Part shown: positions 44,992-52,954 of the stretch, one piece after another | Layout: the number at the start of each line of letters is the position of its first letter | Numbering within the stretch: position 1 is the first letter of the stretch | NCBI RefSeq assembly: GCF_001463745.1 | Contig: NZ_BBWJ01000014.1 | Coordinates: 124,001 to 188,000, forward strand | Length of the DNA stretch: 64,000 nt | Direction: 5' to 3' | Origin: Aureimonas sp. AU22 | Lineage (GTDB): Bacteria > Pseudomonadota > Alphaproteobacteria > Rhizobiales > Rhizobiaceae | Made by a program: the position numbers and the translations under genes | The notes under the pieces: generated by a model | What the model was told of the DNA's origin: nothing | Databases searched by the model: none | What the model saw: the letters and a program-made list of their open reading frames with translations, nothing else

Positions 44992-45765
44992 TTACCAAAT
45001 GGTATAGCCGCAATCCACCGCGACGATCGAGCCCGTCATCGCGCTGGAGGCGTCGGTCGCCAGGAACAGGATCGCCGAGGCGATCTCGTCGGCGCGCGCG
45101 GGCCGGTTCATCGGCGTGAACTCCATCCAGGTCGGCATCAGCGTGTCGTCGGTGAAGCCGCCGCGCGACATCATCGTGTCGACATAGGTCGGCGCGACGG
45201 CGTTGACCCGAACGCCGCGCGCCGCCCACTCACCGGCCAGCGAGCGTGTCATGTGGTGCACGCCCGCCTTTGCCGCATTGTAGTGAACCTGCCGCTGCGG
45301 CTTGTTGGAGATCAGCCCCGACATGGAGCCGACGGTGACGATGGCGCCGCGACCGCGCTCCAGCATCGCCCGGCCGAATTCACGGCAGCTCCAGTAGCAG
45401 CCGTTGAGATCGACATCGACGACCTTGTGCCAGACCTCGTCCGACATGCTCTCGCCCGGCGTGTCGGGCCAGGCGATGCCGGCGTTGGCGACCAGGATGT
45501 CGATGCCGCCATGGCGTCCGTTGGCATCCTCGGCCGCGCGGGCGACGGCCTTCGAATCGGTCACATCGAGAAGCACCGCGTCCACCTGCCAGCCCTTCTC
45601 GGCCAGTTCCGCGCGCCCCGCTTCGAGGACGGCCGGGTCGCGGTCGGAAATCACGACGCGCGCGCCGTGCTCCAGAAGCGCCTCGGCCGTGCAAAGCCCG
45701 ATGCCGCGCCCGCCACCGGTGATGAAGGCGGCTTGGCCCGAAAGGTCGGATTTCTGCTTGTACAT
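44992..45765 (-). CDS. Short-chain dehydrogenase/reductase, polyol dehydrogenase type
   Basis: NAD(P)-dependent SDR of 257 residues. The cofactor motif TGGGRGIG spans residues 16-23, NAGIAW follows near 94-99, and the catalytic set Asn121, Ser147, Tyr162 and Lys166 is complete. The sequence VGSMSG, the TPMNRPA region and the end VDCGYTIW closely resemble Rhodobacter galactitol dehydrogenase as I remember it, so oxidation of a hexitol or pentitol to a ketose is likely. It starts 26 nt after the kinase homologue and precedes the DeoR gene. Confidence 0.88.
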   Translation of the reverse strand: MYKQKSDLSGQAAFITGGGRGIGLCTAEALLEHGARVVISDRDPAVLEAGRAELAEKGWQVDAVLLDVTDSKAVARAAEDANGRHGGIDILVANAGIAWPDTPGESMSDEVWHKVVDVDLNGCYWSCREFGRAMLERGRGAIVTVGSMSGLISNKPQRQVHYNAAKAGVHHMTRSLAGEWAARGVRVNAVAPTYVDTMMSRGGFTDDTLMPTWMEFTPMNRPARADEIASAILFLATDASSAMTGSIVAVDCGYTIW

Positions 45766-45791
45766 CGATGCTTGTCCCGTCTGCGATGAGG

Positions 45792-47039
45792 TCAGGCTCG
45801 GCGGCGCTGCTGCGCGGCACGTCCGGTGGAGCCGAGCACCAGAAGGCAGCCCGCCGTGAACGTGTCGCCGAGGCCGAGCGTCGTGGCGGGCGAGGCGAGA
45901 TAGGGGCTCGGCACCGCGACGCTGGCCCAGCCGCCGCCAAGCGAGCCGTCCTCCACCGGCAGCGCATGAAACGCGGCACCTTCCGGAACGCCTTGCGGCA
46001 CGACGGGTTGGCCGGCCATCGAGCGCGCGCTGGCGACGAGGCAGCCGGCCATCAGCGCCTCGCGTTCGCGGTCGGGATCGTCGCGCGTCACGCTGAGCGC
46101 CCAATGGTCGGCGTGGACGCAGACGCGGTCGAGATCGAGGCGCTGCCCAAGGGCACGCATCGCGGCCGGCAGCTCGGCGTCCTCGGTGCCGGGCACGAGG
46201 TCGCGCATCTCCGAATGGCTCATGCCGATCGAGGTCACCGCGCCCCGTGCAGCGTCGAGCACCTCGTCGCGCAGGCCCGCGTCCTCGAACGTGCTCATCT
46301 CGAGATGCACGGCGGGAAGACCGGCGCCCAGCCAAAGGCGGGTGAGGGCGAAGACGCGGGAGAGTTCGGCGGCCAGTTCGCAGGGCGGGACGCAATTGAA
46401 GCCGGCCACGAGCCCCGTGCCGGCCTCGGGGGCGAGATGCGGCGTCAGTTCGTCGAAGGCGGCGTCCTTCTCGAGGCCCGGATCGCCGAAGCGCACGATG
46501 ATGCGTGACGAGCGGCCCGGCACGACATCGCCCACCGGACGCCCGGCCGTATACTCGAAGATGTAGATGTCGGGCCGCCGCTCGCCGCGCGGCTGGACCG
46601 AGCGGGCGCGCACCGTGCGGTCGCCCTCGGCGAGAAGCATACCCGGCGGCAGGCGTGCCAGCATGTGCGCGCTGCGGTCGGACAGGTTGACGATCGCCGG
46701 CGCGCCGAGCGTCGTGAGCACCCAGCCGGCCTGCGGGCCGACGCCGCCGAGCGCATAGCGGGCGGGAACGTGGCCGGCGAGCCAGGCTGGCCCTTCCGGC
46801 CACTCGACGCGAACCTCGCCGCCGACGCCGCGCCGGACCCGGTCCTTCAGCATGGCGGCGAATGTCGCGGCATTTCCCTCCGTCGCCGCCCATAGCGCGT
46901 GCGCGCCCGACAGTTCGATCCGGGCATCGACGCAGGCGCTCATGCCGCAGAGCGTCAGTGGCGCAGTGCGCGCCGCAGCGGGAAGTCGGCGGGCGAGGGT
47001 TTCGTATGCGGCGTGCCAGTCCGGTTCTGTGTCGTGCAT
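45792..47039 (-). CDS. ADP-dependent glucokinase/phosphofructokinase-family protein
   Basis: A 415-residue homologue of the ADP-dependent sugar kinases (PF04587), known mainly from archaea and animals. Visible family features are GGVGPQAG (98-105), the HxE motif His245-Leu-Glu247, and GLGD (389-392) with the catalytic Asp392. The NxxE motif appears as SHSE (274-277), lacking the Asn that normally helps bind Mg-nucleotide. It heads an operon with an SDR and a DeoR regulator and is divergent from an aldolase-like gene, so phosphorylation of a ketose is plausible. Nucleotide donor (ADP or ATP) and substrate are unknown. A GTG four codons upstream (47051) is an alternative start. Confidence 0.72.
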   Translation of the reverse strand: MHDTEPDWHAAYETLARRLPAAARTAPLTLCGMSACVDARIELSGAHALWAATEGNAATFAAMLKDRVRRGVGGEVRVEWPEGPAWLAGHVPARYALGGVGPQAGWVLTTLGAPAIVNLSDRSAHMLARLPPGMLLAEGDRTVRARSVQPRGERRPDIYIFEYTAGRPVGDVVPGRSSRIIVRFGDPGLEKDAAFDELTPHLAPEAGTGLVAGFNCVPPCELAAELSRVFALTRLWLGAGLPAVHLEMSTFEDAGLRDEVLDAARGAVTSIGMSHSEMRDLVPGTEDAELPAAMRALGQRLDLDRVCVHADHWALSVTRDDPDREREALMAGCLVASARSMAGQPVVPQGVPEGAAFHALPVEDGSLGGGWASVAVPSPYLASPATTLGLGDTFTAGCLLVLGSTGRAAQQRRRA

Positions 47040-47124
47040 GGCCACCCCCACCTTCTGTCTCTGTCAATCTCTTCCAGCGTCATGCGAATATTTGGGAGAG
47101 GTCAACCACAAAACGTCATCGCTA

Positions 47125-47144
47125 TGCAGCATTTTCATGCTGCA
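47125..47144. promoter_or_regulatory. Inverted repeat between the divergent kinase and aldolase genes
   Basis: TGCAGCAT and ATGCTGCA are perfectly complementary around TTTC, in an AT-richer 230-bp intergenic region. It lies 86 nt from the kinase start and 126 nt from the aldolase start. It could be an operator for the DeoR regulator or a leader hairpin of the aldolase mRNA. Confidence 0.45.
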
Positions 47145-47269
47145 GACGCGTGCGCCTTTCCGGATCGGGTGCTGCGTCACATCGGGCAGATTGGCTCTTC
47201 GTCCGGTTCGTTCGGGAAAGCTGCCTCGCATCACCCGTCAGTTCCGAATGTGACTGATTTCGATTTCCA

Positions 47270-48409
47270 ATGGAAGAATTTGAGCGTATGTATCGGGCTT
47301 CATCCGCGGCCTGCTCTCGTGTTCTCGCCGCGCTCCCCTCGTCAACGCTCCAAGGGAAACTCGTCGTGCTGCGGTTGGACCAGAAGCTTCAGAACATTCG
47401 CGCCGGGCGCTACAGCCGGTCGGACTTCATCATCGCGGACGCCAAGGACAGCGACATGGGGTCCGGCGTCGGCGGCACCGGCTTCCTGCGCAATGCCGAC
47501 GGCACGCAGGGGCGTCGGCGCACGCGCCAGGAGTTCCTCGACGCGATCGAGGCGGTGATCCGCCAGGACGCCGTGGACATCATGCTGGTGTCGGTCTCCA
47601 ATCTGGACGAGCTTCATGCGCGCGGCGCGTTCGATGGCAGCGCGGTGAAGCCTGCCATCCGCGCCAACGAGACGACGGACTGCTGGGGCGGCATGCGCCA
47701 CCAGCGCTACACGCAGGTCCCCTCGCTTCCGTTCCGGACCGCCGAACTGTCGCGCGTTCGCTACGGCACGGCGTCGCCCCAGCCGGGCCAGCCCGTGAAG
47801 GGTACCGACCTCGGCCTCTACTCCGTGACCTTCAACAACGATCTGGCGGCCGACATCGCCTCGCTCGAGGCCTTTGCCGAATTCCGGCGCGAAGCCGCCG
47901 CCAACGAGTTCAAGTATTTCTACGAGGTGTTCAATCCGAACGTGCCGCTCGACCTCGATCGCGAAGCGCTCGGCGAATACATGAACGACTGCATCCTGCG
48001 CTCGCTCGCCGGCGTGTCGCGCGAGGATCGCCCGGAGTTCCTGAAGATCGTCTACAACGGTCCGAAGGCGCTGGAGGAACTGGCGGGGTTCGACTCGACG
48101 CTGGTCGTCGGCGTTCTCGGCGGCGGTGCGGGCACCGCGCGCGATACGTTCGAATTGGTGGCGCAGGCCGAGAAGTACGGCGCCCGCGTCGCACTGTTCG
48201 GCCGCAAGATCAATCTTGCCGAGGACCCTCTCGCCATGGTCGCGACCATGCGCCATGTCGCCGACGGCGCGCTGACCCCGGACGAGGCGGTGCGCGCCTA
48301 TCACGGAGAGCTGCAGAAGGGCGGGCTCGTCGCGAGCCGCTCGCTGGAAGACGACCGCACGATCACCGAGGCGAACCTCAAGCCGGCCGCCGCCCTGCGC
48401 GCCGCCTGA
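47270..48409 (+). CDS. TIM-barrel aldolase-like protein (class I type)
   Basis: A 379-residue beta/alpha-barrel protein. The layout resembles class I sugar-phosphate aldolases: an early strand with LRLDQKLQN, FKYFYEVFNPN in the middle, LKIVYNGP with Lys259 as the best Schiff-base candidate (Lys265 nearby), the phosphate-binding GVLGGGAGTARDTF and FGRKINLAEDPLAM near the end. It is not close to the FbaB protein at 25.8 kb. Divergent from the kinase-SDR-DeoR operon, so it probably cleaves the phosphorylated ketose made there. The ATG at 47288, with GGAAG upstream, is an alternative start. Confidence 0.7.
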   Translation: MEEFERMYRASSAACSRVLAALPSSTLQGKLVVLRLDQKLQNIRAGRYSRSDFIIADAKDSDMGSGVGGTGFLRNADGTQGRRRTRQEFLDAIEAVIRQDAVDIMLVSVSNLDELHARGAFDGSAVKPAIRANETTDCWGGMRHQRYTQVPSLPFRTAELSRVRYGTASPQPGQPVKGTDLGLYSVTFNNDLAADIASLEAFAEFRREAAANEFKYFYEVFNPNVPLDLDREALGEYMNDCILRSLAGVSREDRPEFLKIVYNGPKALEELAGFDSTLVVGVLGGGAGTARDTFELVAQAEKYGARVALFGRKINLAEDPLAMVATMRHVADGALTPDEAVRAYHGELQKGGLVASRSLEDDRTITEANLKPAAALRAA

Positions 48410-48428
48410 CGGTTCGTCCCCCGCGCGT

Positions 48429-48447
48429 CGCCGCTCCCATGGCGGCG
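48429..48447. terminator. Possible bidirectional terminator hairpin
   Basis: CGCCGC and GCGGCG around TCCCATG, with further GC complementarity outside, lie between the converging aldolase-like and HAD genes. There is no T-run on either side, so this is weak. Confidence 0.35.
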
Positions 48448-48464
48448 CGCGGCGCCTTCGCGGG

Positions 48465-49166
48465 TCAGGCGATGGCGCGGTCCCAGTCGCGCACGTCGTG
48501 GAAGGCGAGGATCTGCGCATCCTCGAAGTCGGCCACGGCGAGGTCGGCGCCGGCCGCTCGCAACTCGTCCGGGGACCGGCTGGTGGCGACGCCGACGCAG
48601 AACAGTCCGGCGCCCTTGGCGGCTGCCAGGCCCGGCAACGAATCCTCGAAGGCGATGGCCTGGTTCGGCCGGAGCCCGAACGCTTCCAGCGCCAGCCGAT
48701 AGGGCAGGGGGTCCGGCTTCGCGCGCTCCATCTCGTCGCCGTAGATCACGATCTCGAAGCGATCGGCGATGCCGAGCGTGCCGAGCATGTGCGCAACGTT
48801 GCTGCGCGGCGCGTTGGTGACGAGCGCGATGCGCAACCCGTCCGCCCGCGCCCGGTCAATGAAGGCGACGACCCCGGCGAGCGGCGTCAGCTGGCCCGAG
48901 AGTTCGCGAAAGCGGGCCTCCTTCCGTGCGATGAAGTCGCGGTGCTCGGCGGCCGTGCGCTCGGGAAAGAGGAAGCGTCCCACCGTCTCGTTCGGTTGAC
49001 CGGAGACGCGCGTCACGAACGTTTCCTCGTCGATCGCAACGCCCTCGCTTTTCAGGAGGTCGCGCATCGCTACGAGATGGAGCGGATCCGTGTGGACCAG
49101 CGTTCCATCGAGATCGAACAGCAGCGCCTCGATGGCGGTTGGTGGGTCGAACCCGGCGTCGTGCAT
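48465..49166 (-). CDS. HAD-family phosphatase (beta-phosphoglucomutase-like)
   Basis: A 233-residue haloacid-dehalogenase hydrolase, subfamily IA. Motif I is LLFDLDGTLVHTDP with both Asp residues, motif II is VTNAP, the Lys is in RAKPDPLPY and motif IV is IAFEDSLPGLAAA. This set fits sugar-phosphate phosphatases and beta-phosphoglucomutases. The ATG has GGAGA 5 nt upstream; longer frames exist but run into the regA gene. It lies 80 nt behind regA on the same strand, yet its function fits the neighbouring sugar modules better. Confidence 0.87.
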   Translation of the reverse strand: MHDAGFDPPTAIEALLFDLDGTLVHTDPLHLVAMRDLLKSEGVAIDEETFVTRVSGQPNETVGRFLFPERTAAEHRDFIARKEARFRELSGQLTPLAGVVAFIDRARADGLRIALVTNAPRSNVAHMLGTLGIADRFEIVIYGDEMERAKPDPLPYRLALEAFGLRPNQAIAFEDSLPGLAAAKGAGLFCVGVATSRSPDELRAAGADLAVADFEDAQILAFHDVRDWDRAIA

Positions 49167-49246
49167 CGTCTCTCCGTCCTGCTGCATGGCCTGGAATCGC
49201 GTGTCCCGGTGGGCTTGTCGTTCCATAGCCCGCGCGGGGCTTGGGG

Positions 49247-49777
49247 TCACTTGATGGGACGCTTCTCGAGTTTGCGTGCCAGGGTGCGCCGGTGCATGCC
49301 GAGCCGGCGCGCCGCCTCGGAAATGTTAAAGTCGGTTTCCACCAGCACTTCGTGGATACGCTCCCATTCCAGCGTCTTGATCGATGTCGGACGGTTGGTC
49401 AGCGGCACGTTGGCATTGCCCGCACCGCGCCCGAAGGCCGCCTCGATGTCGTCGGTGTTGGCGGGCTTTGCGAGGTAATGGCAGGCGCCGAGCTTGATCG
49501 CCTCCACAGCCGTCGCGATGCTGGCGAAGCCCGTCAGCACCACGATCAGGATGTCGGGGTCGTGTTCGTGCAGCATCTCGACGCAGGCAAGACCCGACGT
49601 GCCCGCGAGCTTGAGGTCCACCACCGCGAAGCCCGGCGTGCGTTCGTCGAGGAGGGCGCGCAGCGCTTCGGCGTCGGGGGCCACCACGACCTCGTACTCC
49701 CGCCGCTCGAAGGAACGCTTCAGCGTCTTGGCGAAAGCTTCGTCGTCGTCGATCACCACCAGCAGACGATCGCTCAT
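49247..49777 (-). CDS. regA: RegA/ActR/PrrA-type redox response regulator
   Basis: A 176-residue response regulator. The receiver domain has Asp9-Asp11 (VIDDDE), the phosphorylated Asp54 (AVVDLKLAG), a Thr and Lys switch (LTGFAS, AKPAN), and a short linker leads to a Fis-like helix-turn-helix, NISEAARRLGMHRRTLARKL, nearly diagnostic of RegA. In Alphaproteobacteria RegA controls terminal oxidases, photosynthesis, nitrogen and carbon fixation. The ATG shares one base with the regB stop. The protein is essentially standard for the family. Confidence 0.94.
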   Translation of the reverse strand: MSDRLLVVIDDDEAFAKTLKRSFERREYEVVVAPDAEALRALLDERTPGFAVVDLKLAGTSGLACVEMLHEHDPDILIVVLTGFASIATAVEAIKLGACHYLAKPANTDDIEAAFGRGAGNANVPLTNRPTSIKTLEWERIHEVLVETDFNISEAARRLGMHRRTLARKLEKRPIK

Positions 49778-51129
49778 CAACCTTCCTCCTCGATCGACAG
49801 CGCGTCCAGCGGCAGGATCAGTTCGACGGCCGCGCCGCCTTGGCCTAGGTTCTCGGCCCGCACGTTGCCGCCGAGCTTGCGCACGACGTTGAAGACCAGG
49901 AACAACCCGAGCCCGCCGCCGAGGCGCCCCTTTGTGGACTGATAGGGCTTGCCGAGCGCCGCCAGGATCGCGGAATCGAAGCCGGGACCGCGATCCTCGA
50001 CCCGAAGGCGCAGCTTGTCGCCGATCCTGGCGGCATGGAACTGGATATGGTCCGGGGAGACCTCGTAGGCGTTGTCGAGAACGTTGAAGACGACCTGCCG
50101 CAGGGTCGATTCCGACACGATGGGCAGGTCGCGATCGAAGCTGTTCCGGTAGTGCAAGTTCGCGCTCGGGCGGGTCGTTCGCCAGTCGGCTGCGAGGCCG
50201 TCAAGGAACTGGTGCATCGTCGTCACGCCCGCCTCAAGCCCGCGCGCTTCGCCGGCCGACATGAGGATATGGGTGACGATCGACTTGCAGCGCCGCACCT
50301 CGGCCTGCATCGACTCGATCTCGTCCACCAGTTCCGGGTTGGCGGTGAGGGCGGGCATGCGCCGCCAGTCGCCGAGGATGATGGACAGCGTCGACAAGGG
50401 AGTGCCGAGTTCGTGGGCGGCGCCGGAGGCGAGAAGACCCATGCGCACGATATGGTCTTCCTCCGCCGCCTGCTGGCGTAGATCGGCCAGGCGCGTGTCG
50501 CGCTCGCGGATGTTGTTGCCGATCCGCGTGACGAAAACCACGAGCAGCGCCGCGTTCAGCGCGAAGCACACCAGCATGCCGATGATGTGGAGGCTCATCA
50601 GACCGAGCCCCTCCTGCTCGACGAAGTCGAGCGGGCGATAGACCGCCGTCAGCCCGGCGAAGCAGAGCACCGTCAGAAGCACCAGGGCGACCGACGACCA
50701 CGGCCTCAGGAGAACCGCCCCGAGGGTGACCTGAAGGAGGTAGAGCGAGGTGAACGGGTTGGTGGCGCCGCCGCTCAGGTAGAGCTGTGCCGTCAGCCCC
50801 GCCACGTCGAACAGCAGCGCGGCGAAGAGTTCGAGATTGCTGACGCCAAGCCGCATCCGCAGCCGCATGAGGCTCGCCAGATTGAGGACGACGAGCCCGA
50901 GAATGACGCCGATCATCGGCGCGACGGGCAGCGTGACGCCCAGGAACTGCCAGACGATCGCGATGCTTGCGATCTGGCCGGCCACCGCCAGCCAGCGGAG
51001 CTGGATCAGGAGGAGGAGGTTCTTGCGTCCCGCCGCGTCCTCCACCGGGGCGCCGTGCACGAGACGCGCGCGCATGCGTGCGAGGCGCGTCGTCGGAGGG
51101 TTCTCCACCCGATCGGTGCCCGCGCTCAC
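49777..51129 (-). CDS. regB: RegB/ActS/PrrB-type redox sensor histidine kinase
   Basis: Membrane sensor kinase of 450 residues with about six transmembrane helices. The quinone-sensing heptad GGATNPF is at residues 120-126 and the H-box GAAHELGTPLSTL contains His239. Cys281, 42 residues after that His in VRRCKSIV, corresponds in position to the redox-active cysteine described in Rhodobacter RegB. The N, G1 and G2 boxes (NVLDNAYE, DRGPGF, GGGLGLFL) are complete. The GTG start overlaps the SURF1 stop by four bases with AAGG upstream. Confidence 0.94.
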   Translation of the reverse strand: MSAGTDRVENPPTTRLARMRARLVHGAPVEDAAGRKNLLLLIQLRWLAVAGQIASIAIVWQFLGVTLPVAPMIGVILGLVVLNLASLMRLRMRLGVSNLELFAALLFDVAGLTAQLYLSGGATNPFTSLYLLQVTLGAVLLRPWSSVALVLLTVLCFAGLTAVYRPLDFVEQEGLGLMSLHIIGMLVCFALNAALLVVFVTRIGNNIRERDTRLADLRQQAAEEDHIVRMGLLASGAAHELGTPLSTLSIILGDWRRMPALTANPELVDEIESMQAEVRRCKSIVTHILMSAGEARGLEAGVTTMHQFLDGLAADWRTTRPSANLHYRNSFDRDLPIVSESTLRQVVFNVLDNAYEVSPDHIQFHAARIGDKLRLRVEDRGPGFDSAILAALGKPYQSTKGRLGGGLGLFLVFNVVRKLGGNVRAENLGQGGAAVELILPLDALSIEEEG

Positions 51130-51932
51130 GCGGTTGGCCTTGCGAGCGGCGCGTCGGCGCGCCGGCGTCGAAGCTCGTCGCGCGCGATCCAGGCTCCGGC
51201 GCCGGCGAGCATGGCGGCGAGCGTGAACCAGGTGATGGCGTAGACGAGGTGATGATTTCGGAACGTCACGACGGTGAGACCTCCGACGGGCAGCTCGCCC
51301 GGCGTCTCGCCTGCGGCTTCGTCGACGAAGAACGGCGCGACGGGGCCGAGGTCGCGCGCGGCAGCGATCGCGCCGACGTCGCGCGAGTACCACCGGTTCG
51401 CAGCCGGATCATTGGAGCGGAGGAACCCGCCGCCCGGCTCGTCGAGCCGCAGAAGGCCGGTTATGGAAACGGGACCCGCAACCTCTCCCTCCCGGCGCGT
51501 GGCGGGGTCGCGGCGATCGGGCGGAACGAAGCCGCGGTTGACGAGGACGGTGGTGCCGTCGGCTGTGCTGAAGGGGGTGATGACCCAGAAGCCCGCCCCG
51601 AGTTCGGTCAGGGCCTGGACCAGGGTCTCGCGGTCATGACGGAAGGTGCCCTCGAGCCGGACCCTGCGATATTCTTCGGCCACGCCGTCGAATGCGGCCC
51701 ACTGCGAGGGGGGCGGGGGTGGCGCGGGCGGGGCCGCGATGCGCGCCTCGACGCGCTGGATGAGATCGAGCTTCCAGCCGAGCCGCTGCACCTGCCAGAT
51801 CCCCAGCGCCACGAGGACCGCGAAGACCAGGAGGCCGGAGGCGCCGAGGAGGAGAAGGGAGAGGCGGCTGCGAGGCCGCCCCGCCCGAAGCGTGGGTTCC
51901 GGCCCCGGCGCCGTGCGCCGGGTATCCGTCAC
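51126..51932 (-). CDS. SURF1-family oxidase assembly protein
   Basis: A 268-residue inner-membrane protein with an N-terminal helix (about 25-46) and a C-terminal helix (about 228-250) flanking a periplasmic domain, the SURF1 plan. Signatures are GIWQVQRLGWK directly after the first helix, VLVNRGFVPPDRR, YSRDVG and HLVYAITWF. SURF1 helps haem a insertion in aa3 oxidases, and related copies sit in quinol oxidase operons, as here. It overlaps cyoD at its start and regB at its end by four bases each. Confidence 0.9.
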   Translation of the reverse strand: MTDTRRTAPGPEPTLRAGRPRSRLSLLLLGASGLLVFAVLVALGIWQVQRLGWKLDLIQRVEARIAAPPAPPPPPSQWAAFDGVAEEYRRVRLEGTFRHDRETLVQALTELGAGFWVITPFSTADGTTVLVNRGFVPPDRRDPATRREGEVAGPVSITGLLRLDEPGGGFLRSNDPAANRWYSRDVGAIAAARDLGPVAPFFVDEAAGETPGELPVGGLTVVTFRNHHLVYAITWFTLAAMLAGAGAWIARDELRRRRADAPLARPTA

Positions 51933-52315
51933 GGCATCTGGCTCATGTCGTGTTGCATGGCCGGCATCATGTTGGTGTTGAGGTGGTACATGACCCAGAG
52001 CGAGCCCGCGATGGTGATGAAGAGGATCACCACCGTGAAGATGAGCGCGAGCATGTTCCAGCCGCCCTCGGACTTCGTGTTCATGTGCAGGAAGTAGACC
52101 ATGTGGACCACGATCTGCACGGCCGCGAAGCCCATGACCAGGAGCGCCGTCACCAGCTTGCTGTCGAAGACGCCGCCCATGACCAGCCAGAACGGGACCG
52201 CCGTCAGGACCACCGAAAGCACGAAGCCGGTGACGTAGCCCTTGAGGCTGCCGTGGCCCGCCTCGTGGTGGTCGTGCAGAACCTCGACCTGTGCGCCGTG
52301 ATGCTTCTCGCTCAT
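51929..52315 (-). CDS. cyoD: Cytochrome o ubiquinol oxidase subunit IV
   Basis: A 128-residue subunit with three transmembrane helices, GSLKGYVTGFVLSVVLTAVPF being the first and IVVHMVYFLHMN, typical of CyoD, the second. The N-terminus is His-rich (EKHHGAQVEVLHDHH). The C-terminus is longer and Met-rich (MMPAMQHDMSQMP). It helps assemble subunit I. It overlaps cyoC and the SURF1 gene by four bases on each side, so its stoichiometry is translationally linked. Confidence 0.93.
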   Translation of the reverse strand: MSEKHHGAQVEVLHDHHEAGHGSLKGYVTGFVLSVVLTAVPFWLVMGGVFDSKLVTALLVMGFAAVQIVVHMVYFLHMNTKSEGGWNMLALIFTVVILFITIAGSLWVMYHLNTNMMPAMQHDMSQMP

Positions 52316-52950
52316 GCCAGCGACCCCATCAGATAGACGAAGGAGAAGACGCCGATCCAGACGACGTCGAGGAAGTGCCAGAACATGGACAGGCACATGA
52401 GGCGGCGGCGGTTCTCCGGGATCAGGCCCTTCCAGACGACCTGCACCATCAGCACCACCAGCCACAGCGCGCCGAAGGCGACGTGCAGGGCGTGGGTGCC
52501 CACAAGCGCGAAGAAGGACGACAGGAAGGCCGAGCGCTGCGGTCCCGCGCCGATCTCGATGAGATGGTGGAACTCGTAGGCCGTGGCGCCGAGGAAGCCG
52601 AGGCCGAAGAGGCCGGTGACGGCGAGCCACAGAAGGGTCGCGCCCTTGGCGCCCTTCTCCATGGTCAGCATCGCCATGCCGTAGGTGATCGACGAGATGA
52701 GCAGGAGCGCGGTCGAGAGGGCCACGAGCTTGAGGTCGAAGAGGTCGGCTCCCGAAGGGCCGGCCGCGTAGGAGCGCCCATAGACGCCGTAGCAGGCGAA
52801 GAGGACCGCGAAGATCAGGCAGTCGCTCATCAGGTAGAGCCAGAAGCCGAGGAGGGTTCCCCCTTCGGCGTGCCCATCCTCTTCCGAGACGTAGAACTTC
52901 AGGTCCTCGTCGGCCTTGCCGGATGCGGAGATCGCGTTTGCAGTCGCCAT
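52312..52950 (-). CDS. cyoC: Cytochrome o ubiquinol oxidase subunit III
   Basis: A 212-residue membrane subunit with five helices. It shows the family stretches GFWLYLMSDCLIFAVLF, GATAYEFHHLI, FFALVGTHALHV and LCLSMFWHFLDVVWIGVF, the last being the standard subunit III ending. AAGG lies 9 nt before the ATG. It begins 4 nt after the cyoB stop and overlaps cyoD by four bases. Confidence 0.94.
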   Translation of the reverse strand: MATANAISASGKADEDLKFYVSEEDGHAEGGTLLGFWLYLMSDCLIFAVLFACYGVYGRSYAAGPSGADLFDLKLVALSTALLLISSITYGMAMLTMEKGAKGATLLWLAVTGLFGLGFLGATAYEFHHLIEIGAGPQRSAFLSSFFALVGTHALHVAFGALWLVVLMVQVVWKGLIPENRRRLMCLSMFWHFLDVVWIGVFSFVYLMGSLA

Positions 52951-52954
52951 CACG

